DNA of 64,000 nt from Neocallimastix lanati (nom. inval.) (taxonomy: Eukaryota > Neocallimastigomycota > Neocallimastigomycetes > Neocallimastigales > Neocallimastigaceae): contig JACVTC010000183.1 in assembly GCA_016946835.1 (NCBI GenBank), positions 193,501 through 257,500 of the forward strand. Reading direction: 5' to 3'. This document shows positions 44,852 to 63,570 of the stretch, piece after piece. The translations under genes were made by a program, and so were the position numbers. Within the stretch, counting starts at the first letter, position 1. Each line of letters starts with the position of its first letter. The notes below the pieces were generated by a model. The model made no database searches. It had not been told where the DNA came from and saw only the letters and a program-made list of their open reading frames with translations.

Positions 44852-46836
44852 ATATATGATACTTTATACTAAAAAAATGACATTTATTTTTCATATCAAT
44901 TTTTTGGTTTAAAAATAACATTTATTTTTTATATTTTCATATTAATTTTAGGTCTGACTCATATTTTTGTATTATATAATAATAGAAATAAATATGTAAA
45001 ATAATTATTTATTAAAATTAATGTTTACTTCAGCTTAAACCTTTAAAAGTTTAAAAGTGGTTATACTTAACACTAGAGGTAATATAATAACTATACTAAA
45101 TTAAAAATTCCTATTTTATATATAAATATTAAAAAAAAAAAAAAAAAAATTATAAAATTTTATATATTATTTAAAACTTTTAATATTCTACAAATAAATA
45201 AATAAATAAAAAATAAATATAAAGAAAATATTATTAGCTTTATTTATTAATATTTTATAATAATAGTATTATATTTATATTTATTTGATAGTCTATATTA
45301 AGAACAGAAAAATAAAAATAAAAATGAATAGAATTAAATAATAAAATAATATAATAAAATAATATAATATTAATAATATAATATAAATATTTATTTATAT
45401 GCCATAATAAATATTATGAACTATTATGAATTAATATCAAAATACATTACTATAATAATATATATAAATATATATATATATATATTTAAATAAATGTTTA
45501 ACTAAAGATAATTTTTTAAAAAAAAAAATAGATATAGAAATAATAAATATAATAAAATAAATATAATAAAATAAATAAAACCTATTTTTGGAATTAGTTA
45601 TAGGAAGTATAATTGTTTAAGGATCCTTAGTGAATATAATTATAACTACAACAAAGGATTTGTATGAAGGCTTAGGAGTCTATTATTTAGTTTTAATCAA
45701 CATTTTTATATTATTTATACTTTTTATTATTGAAAATAAAAGAAATAATAACAAGGGAATATTCAATTTTTATTCTTATAACTATAATATGAGTAAAAAA
45801 AATTATTTATCATTTTGTAATAATATTAAATAAAAATATAATATTTTAGACTTATATATTGCTAGTATCTACTGGACTCTAATTCAGATGTAGTATTAAA
45901 AATCGGAGAAACTTAATATTCGTGTATCGGTAATTTTGATTCCACAATATATTATCCTTTTACATCTATTCAAAAAAAAAAAAAAAAAAAAAAAAAAGAA
46001 AGAAGTAGAAATTATAAAAAAATAATAAGATTTATATCAGTTCTAATTTGCTTATATTAGTCATACTATAACGATTTATCAAAAATCACTTGTGTTTTTT
46101 CACATTTTTAATTTTAAATTTTAAGAGTTCTATTATTATAACATACCGAAATTTAAGTATCAGTAAATAATAAAATTATTGACCAATAGGAATCAAGTTC
46201 AAGATTGTTTATATTCAAAATAACAAATTTATAATAAATAAAGTAAACTATTGAAAAGAATATATTAAACGAATTTTTAATTCATGAATTAAATAAAGTC
46301 ATTATTTATATAATATAAACAAATTTTTAATTCAATAATTACATAATTGTTAAGAATATAAATAAATAAAAACAATTCAATATAAAGTATATTAATTTTT
46401 ATTGTATTTATTTTAAAAAATATAATTTTCTATTATTGATAATATTTTTATTCTAATTAAAGTATACAATTAAAAATAAGATTAAGTGAATATAACAATT
46501 AAATAAAAAATCAATATATATATATATTTATATATATTAATAAAGAGAAAAAAATAAATATATATATATATACTAAAATGTTTGATATTTAAATTAATAT
46601 ATATATACTAAAATGTTTGATATTTAAATTAAATGATATATATTTGAAATTCTAAAATTACATAAAGAAAAAAAAAAAAAAAGACAATAAATGTAAGAAA
46701 AAAAATTAAAAATAAGTATGTATATAATTCTTTTTTTCACTTTTTTGTTTAAAATTCCATTTATAAAAAATAAATATATAATTTTTTTTTCTAAAATATA
46801 TAAATATACTTAATATAATATATTAATATAAGAATA
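44852..46836. other. AT-rich intergenic DNA
   Basis: No supported gene. A short duplicated pattern (ATGACATTTATTTTTCATAT, 44877-44945), poly-A (45130-45150, 45970-45997) and AT dinucleotide tracts. A 67-codon frame at 45630-45833 is AT-driven and hydrophobic; I do not trust it. A tandem pair of ~31 bp (ATATATACTAAAATGTTTGA) lies near 46566-46625. Confidence 0.55.
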
Positions 46837-47027
46837 TTAATTTTTATATAAAGATTCAACATCTTTTGTTGACTTTAGTACGATATTCGCAATTTGCATT
46901 ATTTCACCATTCTTTTGTTTAACCTATAGGATATATATTTATTAAAAAAAAAATTCAACAATTAAAAATTGTTAAAACATATATTAACTATTTAAATATA
47001 TATATATATTTAATATAAATATAATTC

Positions 47028-47062
<35 letters not shown>

Positions 47063-47292
47063 ACAGTCATTTCTTTTGTAATTTCATCCACCTTAATAGT
47101 AACTGGTGGCCATATATGTTTTATAGAGTTATGAAGTTGAGAAGGTACCCATAATAAATAAGAACTTAATAAGAATTTAGAGTCAGTTGACCATTTTTTT
47201 ATTAATTTTTCTTTTGAATCAATATTATAAGTTGCTAATGTTCTGGTAATATCAATAACTTTAGATTGTGTCTTTGACCAATTTTTAGTCAT
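46837..47292 (-). CDS. Small two-exon protein of unknown function
   Basis: Deduced exons: 47292-47065 and 46923-46837. Donor GTGAGT follows the Thr codon; the acceptor is TATAG before GTTAAA; phase 0. Product 104 residues, starting MTKNWSKTQSKVIDITRTLA and ending DVESLYKN, with a Trp/Leu-rich middle (LLWVPSQLHNSIKHIWPP) and a Lys/Glu-mixed C-terminal half. No signal peptide, membrane helix or known motif. The codon make-up is balanced and splicing extends the frame sensibly from ITKEMT into VKQKNGEIMQIA, which supports a real gene. The intron is 141 bp and poly-A-rich. Family not recognised. Confidence 0.65.
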
Positions 47293-47328
47293 AATCGATG
47301 GTTTTGAATTAATAAATGGCTATTATAA

Positions 47329-47676
<348 letters not shown>

Positions 47677-47876
47677 TAATATATGAAATAAAATTAATTA
47701 AAAGGATAAAATAATAAATAAAAATAAATATTCGTTAGGATATATTGTAATAAATTTTAAAATAATTTAATATTCTTATATTAAATAGATAAATAGATAA
47801 ATAAATAAATAAATAAACAAATAAATAAATAAATAAATAAATAAATAAAAAAAAAAAAATTTTTTTATTTTAAGTT

Positions 47877-53178
<5,302 letters not shown>

Positions 53179-53380
53179 TTTATATTAATAAATATTAAAA
53201 TGTTGAAAGGAAATAAATAATTTATATAATAAATAAAATAAATAAATATATAAATATAATTTTAAAATTTTATCAATTGAAATTTAAAAATTTCAAATTG
53301 ATTCCTAATTAATGGAAAAATAATACATATATATTCATATATATGTAAATTTTTTTTTTAATTAAAAGTATTTTTATTAG

Positions 53381-53411
<31 letters not shown>

Positions 53412-54339
53412 TAAAAAAAAAAAAATTGACCAATAATTTTTCAAGTAAATATTTTTATTTATAATTTATAATTATTTTTTTTTTTTTAATTTTAATAAAA
53501 TTAAAATTTCATTGATTGAATATGTTCAATTTTAAATTTACAATAAAATAATTAATAATTAAAAAATTTTTTAATAGTAAAGATTCTTAATTAATATAAA
53601 ATTTGTATTATTATATAATCCTCAGAAAATTAAAATTAATATAATTCATTTTTTATATTATTTATATTTAAATTTGTTTTATCCTTATTAATGTGATATT
53701 TAAAATATGAAATATATATATATATATTTTCAATATTTAAAATAAAAAATTAACTTTAGTTTTTTTAAAATCTAATAAAAAATGAAAAAAATTCCAAAGA
53801 AGTTACAATTATCTACATAGAAGTTTATAATTAAGATGGAAATAAAGTATAGAATCTATTGAATAAATAACTTGTTTTAATATAAATACTACAATTTCCT
53901 ATCATCGAAGAGGAACTCATGTAAAATTAAAGTTTTAAAGTCTTAAAATATATATATATATATTTTAAATAATAAACAAATACAAAGATATTAATTATTT
54001 TGTTTTTATAAAATAAAAAAAGAAGATCGTGTGTATTTAATAGAATATAATAATTGTATATTATTAAAAAAAAAAAAAAAAAAAAACATTAAAAATAAAA
54101 TTTAATAAAAAATAAAGTTATGGTAATACAATGAAAAAAGAGAAAATTTTAAAGTTAGTTTTGATATTATATAATGTGATATAAATTGAAATAAACAATT
54201 TTTTTTTTTTTTTTTTTTTTTTAAAGACCAGGAAAAAAACATTATTTAATGATATTTATTAACTAGTGAAAGAATTCATGAATGAACTATAATCGACTTC
54301 TTGAAGATAAATACAAATAGTATTAAATATTTAATTTAA
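53179..54339. other. AT-rich intergenic DNA
   Basis: Upstream region of the helicase gene. Contains poly-A (53382-53407), T-runs and AT dinucleotides. No gene, RNA or element recognised. Confidence 0.55.
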
Positions 54340-54690
54340 TTAAATGAGTAAGTCCGTCATGTTTTTCAGAGTTCCAACCATTAATATTCCAGCTATTATA
54401 GAGGTTAAAATATTGGGTATTCGAAAAGGGATTATCATAGAGAAGACTACCAGAGATAGGAATAGTGGGTTCAGAGTAATACCTGGATGAAGTAATTTTC
54501 CATGTTAATATATTGCTTTCTTAATAATTCCATGTATAATTTCATTACAATCTAATATTTTATACTTAAGAATTCCCATCGTTTATTTTCAGTCCAAGAT
54601 TCAAGGTCATGAATGAAAATTAAAACAATGTTTTCATTGTCAGGACCAAAATGCTTCAGACCTCTACATATAGTAGACATGTCTAAATAA
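54340..54690 (-). pseudogene. Relic resembling a LINE (non-LTR) endonuclease
   Basis: Less AT-rich than its surroundings. On the minus strand one frame from ~54690 reads MSTICRGLKHFGPDNENIVL then IHDLESWTENKRWEFL. After stops and a frame change it reads PTIPISGSLLYDNPF and YNSWNINGWNSEKHDG (~54410-54355). The WNINGW segment resembles the start of an APE-type endonuclease of LINEs (the sxNINGxrs strand). At least one stop and one frameshift are present. Such an enzyme is what the poly-A retroposons at 7.1 and 63.4 kb would need. Family assignment is tentative. Confidence 0.45.
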
Positions 54691-54843
54691 AAACTAAGCT
54701 ATATTAATAAAAATAAAAAGTAAAAATTAAAAAAAATAAAAATAAATTTTTAGTTGTGCTCTTTTCTTTCGAGATATTATTTTTCATATTGTATTTATTT
54801 CACTTTGATTTGTAACTTAATAACAAACAAACAAACAAACAAA

Positions 54844-54898
<55 letters not shown>

Positions 54899-55570
54899 GA
54901 ATTCGACTTAAATATTAAAATTCGATTATAATAATTAGAATTTAACTAAATACTCTTTTTTTTTTTTTTTTTTTTTTTTGAAATTTTAGATTTAACTTTT
55001 TAAATTATTAATTAGTAATATTTTTAAATTTATATAAAAATTTTTTATTAAGTTATTTATTTACTTTTTTTTTTTTTTTTTTTTGTATTTAATATATGAA
55101 ATTTTTTTTATGAAGTTTTAGAGATTTAACTCATTAAATTACTAATTTACCTTTAGATAATATTTTTAAATTTTAATAAAAATTTTTTATAAAGTTATTA
55201 ATTTATTTATTTTTTTTTTATTTATTTTTTTTTTTTTTTTTAATATATGAATTTTTCTTTATCCATTTTAATTTTTATTATTATCTTTATATATATATAT
55301 ATTTAATTTATTTATGTATATAAATATTTTGGATATATTTTATTATATTATATAATCTTTTAGAATTTTAATTATTAATATTATTATCTTTCTATCATTA
55401 AAAGATAAAAATTATAAACTTATTTGATCAAAATTTTATTTCATTGAAATTATATATATATATATATATTTATTTTCATTATTATTTTATTTTTATTTGT
55501 TTGTTTTATTCTAATTTATTATATTAGCTTGTTTATATTCATTTTTAATCTTTTAATATATAAATGACTT
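54691..55570. other. AT-rich downstream region of the cellulase gene
   Basis: (AAAC)n/(AAAT)n array (54822-54898). Two diverged copies of a ~110-bp segment, each a poly-T run then AATTTTAGATTTAACT-like and ATATTTTTAAATTT-like parts, lie at about 54956-55060 and 55085-55200. No gene. Confidence 0.55.
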
Positions 55571-58500
55571 TTAGTTTTTAATACCACACCATTGGTAATC
55601 ATCGGTGACACCCCATTTACCACTTTCATCTTCGAGATATACAGCAGTTCCTTCAGCACAACAATCATAACCATATGTCTTAGACCAACAAGTATTTTCA
55701 CTCTTTAAAATACCACACCATTCACCATTTTCAGCACTCCAATCACCATCACTATCAGTGAAAATAACTGGGGTGAAGGCATCAGCACTACAACACTTGT
55801 ATCCTAATGCTTCAGCCCAGCAAGATGGTTCAGTTGGTTCAGTAGTAGTAGTTGGTTCTGAAACTTCGGTAGTTTGTTCTGGAGCAACAATAGTAGTAGT
55901 AGGTTCTGGAACTTCAGTAGTTGGTTGTTCATCTTCAAATTCTGGGAATTCAAATGGTGGTTCATCCTTGAAGGATGGGTTAGCATTTACAGCTAATTCA
56001 ACAAATTGCTTGTGGAACCACTGACCAGCTCTTGGAGAATCCGTAAGAGAATCTTCACTAGCACACATTGGATCATAACCAAATTGTCCTTCTCTGTCAC
56101 TACCATCAGATTCACCTGGTGGTTTGAACCAGTAAACAGCATCAAGACCAGGTAAATCTTCTGGTGTAGCTTCTGGTCTTCTACCAATACCAGCACCCTT
56201 AATATTACACCAATTTTCACCCTTAGTCTTAATATTTGGAACACCATTACGAGAGGTATCAACAACCCATCCAAAGTCTACCATACCAACTTTTCTTAAG
56301 GCTTCTCTAACATTCAAACTGTATTCATATTCACTTTGACTTGTGCAGCCACTTAAAGTTTTTTCTGGTGGATCTGGTTTTGTTAATGGTTGATTATTAG
56401 AAATGTTAGAACTGAAACCACGTAAAACACCAGTACCGACTTTGTTTAAGAGTTGTTCAAGAATTGGAATAAGTAATCTCATGTTACCACCCCAACCTAA
56501 CCAACCAACTTGGGCAACATCTTGGTAAACACTAACATTTGGTAAGTTAAGTTTTGTAATGGCATAGACAAGAGCTTCCATTTGAGTTTCAAAAGCTTCA
56601 GCACAAAGTTCACTGTTACTATTACCAACCATATTACCAAGGGCATCTGGTTCAATAATTGCAACAATTGGTCCTTCATGAGCGGCAAAATAACCTGCAA
56701 TTTCATCAATCCATTCTTTATAGACACCAAGATGTTCTGTACCTAATTCACCTCTTGAGGCAACAGCAGAACAATCTCTGTTTGGTAAATTGTAAATAAT
56801 GAAAGAAGTTAAAATCTTCTTACCAGTCTGTTTCATTTGTTCAGTAACTTGGGCTAAAACCTTTGGAACGAGTTTGGAAGCCGCTGTGTTGGCTAACCAA
56901 GTTGGAGTTGGGTATCTAGCAACCTTGGCAACAATTTCTGCAACTTCTGTTTCACCTTCAGCTATTAATTTATCGTATGAACTCTTAACTTGCTTTTGAT
57001 AGTCTGGGAAAACGAAGAAATCTTCAGCATCTTCATATACGTTGTGTGGGTTACCAAATATACTTGGTTCTGGGATCTTGGTAGTAGTAGTGGTTTCTGG
57101 TGGTGGTACCCATCTTGGTTGTTCAACACCGCACCATTCACCTTCATCATTTATACCCCATTTACCACTATCATCTTCATAAACAACTTCATTATCGAAA
57201 CAACAGTCATAACCATCAGACTTTGCGAAACAGTATCTTGGAGCTGGCTTTGGAGATTTATTGTAATTTTCAACTTCATTACGAATATAGATATCATCAT
57301 GTGATAAACCAATAGAAACCTTGTATTTACCATCGATAGTAGTTTCCCAAGTGTTGGTAGTAGTATTGAAATATTTAGTTTCAGCATATGGAACAAGAAG
57401 ATTAATCTTTTTCTTTTCACCAGCCTTTAAGAAAATCTTATCAAATCCCTTAAACTGGAATTCTGGGTATTCACCAATACGTGGATCATCCTTTGCAGAT
57501 GGCATTGTAAGATAGGCTTGTGGAGTGACATAACCATCAAATTCACTAGTATTTTCAATAGTGAAAGTAGTAGAAATACCATTAATAAGATTTAATAGAC
57601 GTTGGGTTTGAACATTCCAGTAACTTTGACCATCATCATGAATCTTAAACTTAGCATAAGTAAGACCATGACCAAATGAGAAGTGTGGTTCAATCTTTTC
57701 TTTATCAAACCATTTGTAACCAATGTAGTAACCTTCGGTATATTTAACTTGGGTAATTTCATTTCCTCTACCTGGAACAATATCGCAACAGTAATCTTCG
57801 CGCTTCTTACCCCAGGTGAATGGTAGTTTACCAGATGGTGCTACATCATTGAATAAAACATCAGCAAGACCATGACCAGCTTCTTGACCTGGCATACCAG
57901 CATAAACTAAACCATTGATATCATCAAGGAATGGTAAATTAACAACACCAGGAGAGTAGATAACAACAACAGTATTTTTATTTGCAGCAGCTACGGCAGC
58001 AACTAAATCATTACCATTGTGCCATAAATCAAGATCTTTTCTATCACCACTGTTACCTTCAACAGTTAAGTATCCTTCACCGGAATCAGCGACAACAACA
58101 ACAATTGCAAGATCAGCATCAGCAGCAACTTCGGCAGCCTTTTCAGTATCACTATCATCTTCTGTGAAACTAGTAATAGTGATACCATCCTTTTCAGCAC
58201 GTTCAGTAAGAGCTGAAAGTGGGTCACTAATGTTTTCCATGTTTGTTGTACCAGAACCCCAACCTAACGCGACTACACCAGATATTTGACTTTTACAACC
58301 ATTATCAGTACAAACTTCTGTTGGAAGAGCACCGTTACCAATAATAGCAATTTTCTTGTATTTATCAGCAGAAATTGGTAAAATTTCTTCATCATTTTTT
58401 AAAAGAACAACACTGGCAGCAGCAGCTTCACGAGCAATCTCAGCATGACCTTCAGTAGCATCAGCGTCAAGATTAATTTCTGGATAGTCATCAAATTGTC

Positions 58501-60290
58501 TGTACTTGTATAACATGGTCATTATACGTACGCAAGCATCATCAACATATGAAACATCTATTTCACCAGACTCAACAGAGGCCTTAAGTTCTTCACCCCA
58601 GTAACTTTCAGTAACTGATTCACCCCAGTCAGTACCGCCTGGCATATTAATATCTAAACCATTCATAATTTCATACTTATCCTTAGTACCCCACCAATCA
58701 CTGGTGACAAAACCGTGGAACATCATTTGCTTCTTTAAGACTTTATTTAAAAGCCAAGTATTGTTGGCAGCTGGAATTCCATTGAGGTCATTGTAAGCTG
58801 CCATAACACCACCAGCACCAGAAACAATAGCAGCTTTGAATGGTGGGAAATATACTTCTTGTAAGACACGTTCATCAACAACTGAGTTAGAATGTTCACG
58901 TCTTGTTTCTTGTTCATTACCGGCAAAGTGTTTAACTGTAGCAAGTACACCTTGACTAACAACACCAGCAACAACATTTTTAGAAGTAACTGAAGCAAGG
59001 TAAGTATCTTCACCATAACCTTCCCAATTTCTACCAGCAGCTGGAGAACGGTACATGTTCTATATTATTTAATAATTTAAAAACAATTATTTAATTTAAT
59101 TAGTTTATTTATTTACTTATCTTTGTTTTATTTATATATATTTTATTAATTGTTTAATTATATATATATATATATTTTTTTTTTTTATTTTATATATTGT
59201 ACCATAGCTGGACCTAAAAGTGCATTAACACCCTTGGCTCTACATTCTTCACCTAAAGCAACACCCTAATATTACATTTTAATAATATTATTAATAATCT
59301 TTTAATTAGTTATATTTATTATATTAAATTAATAGATATCTACAAGTTTCTTCATAATTTCTGGATCAAATGTTGAAGCAATATTTAAACCTGAGGGGAA
59401 AGTAGTACTATGATTAGCATTACGAACACCAGCTGGACCATCTTGTAAGCACATACCTTTGAAGTCTATTTTGTTTATATAAAATTTCATTAATTTTTTA
59501 TTAGCGAAATATAAAATTTTTCAATCATTATTAAAAAATTTTTCATTTTTTTTTTTTAACTTTATTTACCTAATCTTTCAATTGGTTCAATATAACCAAC
59601 ACATGGACCAAAACTGTTTTTAGAACCTTAATAATTTAATATTTTTATTTTTATTATTGTTTTATTTTATAGATTATTTGAAATAAAATTTTATTTAAAT
59701 ATTAATAGAATATTTTAGATAAAAAATTTATTTTAATATTATTAGAATATTTCGATTAAAAATTTAAATATAAATAGAATATTTAAAATAAAAATTAATA
59801 TAAATATTAATAGAGTAAGTATTTGAAATAGAAATTTATTTAAATATTAATAGAATATTTTAAATAAAATATTTATTTTAATATTAATAAAATATTCGAA
59901 ATAAAAATTTATTTATTATATTATTAATAAAATATATGAATTAAAAATTTATTTTAATATTAATAAATATTTAGAATAAAAATTTATTTAAATGTTAAAA
60001 GAATGGTTGAAAAAGAAATTTATTTGAAATAGAAATTTATTTAAATATTAAAAGATTATTTGAAATATTAATTTAATATTAATTTATTTTCTTTAAACCA
60101 AATTTAAGATTTTTTAATTTCATAAATATTTACCAGTTATCATTCCAATCTTTTCATCTAAAGTCATTTTTTCAACAAAAGCCTTAGCTAAATCTTCAGA
60201 TTCTGACCATAAACGAGTTTTAATCTCAAATGCATTGACCATTGGTGCCACAATAGCACTAATGGCTAATAATTTTTGATATAATTTCAT
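55571..60290 (-). CDS. Secreted GH3-dockerin-GH6-dockerin-dockerin cellulosomal enzyme, five exons
   Basis: Deduced exons: 60290-60134, 59626-59570, 59465-59344, 59265-59203, 59059-55571 (1295 residues); donors GTAAAT, GTAAAT, GTAGAT, GTACAA, acceptors AG, phases agree. The start MKLYQKLLAISAIVAPMVNA is a signal peptide; an upstream in-frame Met is less likely. GH3 beta-glucosidase: TLDEKIGMITG, QDGPAGVR, VKHFAGNEQE, nucleophile Asp in VTSDWWG (~255), C-terminal FnIII-like part (~660-730). Dockerin 1 (CFAKSDGYDCCFDNE...EWCGV, ~741-781). PT-rich linker. GH6 cellobiohydrolase (~800-1150): NLPNRDCSA, acid Asp in IIEPDALGN (~936), WFKPPGESDG. Thr/Pro/Glu linker, then dockerins 2 and 3 (~1212-1251, 1256-1295). 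GH6 releases cellobiose and GH3 cleaves it to glucose; dockerins anchor the enzyme to scaffoldin in the fungal cellulosome. Confidence 0.94.
59640..60115. repeat. Diverged minisatellite in intron 1 of the GH3-GH6 gene
   Basis: About ten imperfect units of the form ATTTGAAATAAAAATTTATT(TA)AATATTAATAGAAT, 45-55 bp each, making up nearly all of the 507-bp first intron. The other three introns of this gene are 104-225 bp and lack it. Confidence 0.75.
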
Positions 60291-61544
60291 TTTTTTTTTT
60301 GTTATTTTTTTTTTCTTTTTTAAAATTAGTATCAATTAATTTTTCGTATTATTTTTATTTTTTGGTAATTTTATTATTAATTTTTTTTCTTTTTTATTTT
60401 AATTAGTTCTTATATTTTTTTTATTATTATTCATTTAAAACAATATTTCTTAAATAATCCTGTTATTATTTTTTTTTATATATAAAATAAGTATAACTTC
60501 CAGAGTTATATTAATTTTTCTTTTTTTAAAAACTTATTTTATTAATATAAAAAAATATAAAAATAAAAAAATATATTTATATTTAAGAATTTATATTTTT
60601 AAAATAAAAATATATATATCTTAAATTTTTTAAAAAAAAAAAATTAAAAAAAAAAGAAAATATTTAATATTTATACTAAAATAAATTTTTTATAAAAAAT
60701 TAAGAAATTTTAATTTTTGAAATTAATAATAAATACCTATAAAATTAGGTTCAATAATTAACATTTAATTAAATTCTTTATATTAATATAAAAGTTTAGT
60801 GTAACCTATGATCCTATATATGAAGAAAATCATATAATATTGAATTAATATTAATAAATGAAATTTTTATTTAAAACATTTTCTTTTTATTTTTGAATTT
60901 TAATATACTAATATTTTTCATCCAACTGTTATAAAAAGAATTAAACTTTTTTTTTATTTTTTTTATTTTGAACTAGTAATAATTGATATTATTATAATTA
61001 TTATATATTCTTATTTTCTATTGGTAAATTTAATATATTAATAACAATAGAAGAGGGGAAAATAATTAATATAACATACATAATTTAATTATTTTTAAAA
61101 AAAAAATTTTTTTTTGAAACGGTTTTTTTTATTTATATATTAAATATATCTTTACTATTATATTTCAATTAATTAAACCTTATTTATAATAAATTAATTT
61201 AACATCAAATTAAATTTTGAAATTTCTTATAATATATTATTCCCTTAATAACTTTCATGATAATTTGTTTAAATTTAAAAAAACTGAACGGATACATATA
61301 ATACTATTAAAACTTTATTTCAAGTATATTAATCAATATATATAAATCTTATTTTATAATAAAACATAAATAGTATTTGGGAAAAAAATACAAAATAATG
61401 AATATAATAATAAATTTTATATTGTTTTTAATATTATTTTATTGTATTCTAATATTATTAGCTTAAAAAGATTATGAATTAATAGTTATTTTAAATATAA
61501 TATTAATTTATATCGATTATCTTTCTCATTTTCTTTTCTTTTCT

Positions 61545-61577
<33 letters not shown>

Positions 61578-62401
61578 TTTAATTCTGTTTATTTTTTATT
61601 TTTTAAACAACATAATTATAATATTTAATATATCTTTAATTAAAAAGATAAAATTAAAAAGTATAATATTTAATATTATAATAATAAAGTTCCATTTTTT
61701 AAAAATATTATTAAATAAAGTTTTATTATCATAGTAGATAAATTAAACTGACAATTTAATAAAAGGAACAATTTGTGAAAGTTATTTTTTGAAATAAAAA
61801 TCTATCATTTATTTGTTGATTCCTATAATGATTAAAATAAATTTTATAAAATCTTGAAAATATTCATTAAATATTTTCAAGTTTAGAGAATAGATTTCTA
61901 CAAATACTTTAAATATAAAATAAGTATCTTTCTTAAAAATAACAAAGATAATTACAGTAAAATTATATCAAAAAATTTTACATATATTACATTATTAATT
62001 TTTAATGATTAGTATAGGTATTATTATGGATTTTTAATTATAGAATATTATATCCATTAACAACAATATTTGTATTAAATTTATTAAAAATTTATTTATT
62101 TTCATTATTATTACTTTTAATTTTCATTTATTTATTATGATTAAAGTAATAATAATGTCAAAATATTCTAAAAATTTTATTATATTAATAAAGTTTTTAT
62201 ATGATTACCTTGAATTTTTTTTTTTTTAATTTTATCTTATTATTTTTTTATATATATTTTATAATTGTTAATTGTAAATATGTTTAATTTATCGTTATTT
62301 TTTTTTTAATATTAAAAAATTAAAATATAAGATTTTAGTGAAATAAAAAAAAATACAAAGTTATTTTTATAGTAAATATTTATATTAATAACGTTTTTAT
62401 A

Positions 62402-62487
<86 letters not shown>

Positions 62488-63421
62488 ATAAAGCTTTTTG
62501 ATTATTCAGAAAAAAATTAATAAGTATTTCTCAATCTTTTTTAAAATATATATTATATTATATTATTAATATATTATTAGTATTATATGTACAATTAAAT
62601 ATATTCTTATATTTTATATATTCAAAATAATTCATAAAATTTAAATTTGTAATTAAATTAAAAGATATAAATAAATTTTATTTATTATAAAATAAAGCAT
62701 TTTAATATTAATATTAATATTAATTATTTTATCCCAATCTTAGGTAATTAGTTAACTCTTTAATATATTAAATTACTATTTATTAAAGAGTTTTTTTTTT
62801 TTTTTTTGGATAATTTAAAATTATCTATTTATCTATATATTATTTTAAAAGTTACACAAAATTGTAAATTAATTAAAAAATGTTAATTATATTAACATTA
62901 TTATAAATACAAATCTCTTAGTAAAAATAAATAAATAAAAAATAAAATAAAAATTAAACAGTTTATTTATAATTTAAAGAATAATTTAATCCTTAATGTA
63001 TATATGATTAAGTATAAACCAATAATTTATAAAATATATATGATAAATATAATAATATAACAATATGTATAATTTTATAACATTTCTATCTTTGTTCAAT
63101 ATTAAAAAAAAAATTAAATATATATATTTATTATTATATAGTTAGTTAAAAAATATAATCATGATGTAACACATTTTATAATTATTTTATGAGATATAAA
63201 GTTTATAAATGATATATATAAAACATCTATTTATATAAGATTTAATAATTTATATTTTGCTTAAATAATGGTTAATATTTAATAAAGAACTATTTCAAAT
63301 TATAAAATGATAGTATAAATAATTTTAAATTTTAAATATATAATTTTGTTCATATTATAAAAAAATCAATAAAAATTAATATTATAATACAATTTATATT
63401 AATTATTAATATTAAATAATT
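60291..63421. other. AT-rich upstream region, no gene recognised
   Basis: The first several hundred bases must hold the promoter of the GH3-GH6 gene; they contain long T-runs and no recognisable regulator site. Further out are ATT arrays (61546-61578, 62405-62486) and random A/T DNA. The 62-codon plus frame at 61546 is a microsatellite artefact. Confidence 0.6.
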
Positions 63422-63570
63422 AGTTTACTTGTTTATTTCTTTGCTTATGGGGAGTTGAGTCCGCCGACGCCGTACCGGTATGGTAGTATGGTAGTTAATC
63501 ATACACCCATATTAACATATGGGGGAGACAAAAGTCTTTAGTCTATAAAAAAAAAGTTTACTTGTTTATT
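63422..63570 (+). mobile_element. Short poly-A retroposon with 16-bp TSD
   Basis: A 117-bp insert (63438-63554), much richer in GC than the flanks, ends in a short A-tail and lies between perfect 16-bp direct repeats AGTTTACTTGTTTATT (63422-63437 and 63555-63570). It contains the palindromic stretch CATATTAACATATG (63509-63522) and GACAAAAGTC, so the RNA can fold. It has no reading frame. It ends AGTCTATA-An, close to the AGTCTA-An end of the retroposon at 7.1 kb. The parent RNA is unknown. Confidence 0.88.

Noticed and set aside
45630-45833. 67-codon frame resembling a small membrane protein
   Set aside because: Ile/Asn/Lys-rich composition is what A/T DNA gives by chance; no exon partner or family.
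57982-58289. Ser/Val- and Gln/His-rich plus-strand frames inside the cellulase gene
   Set aside because: Opposite-strand shadows of the GH3 coding exon; no independent support.
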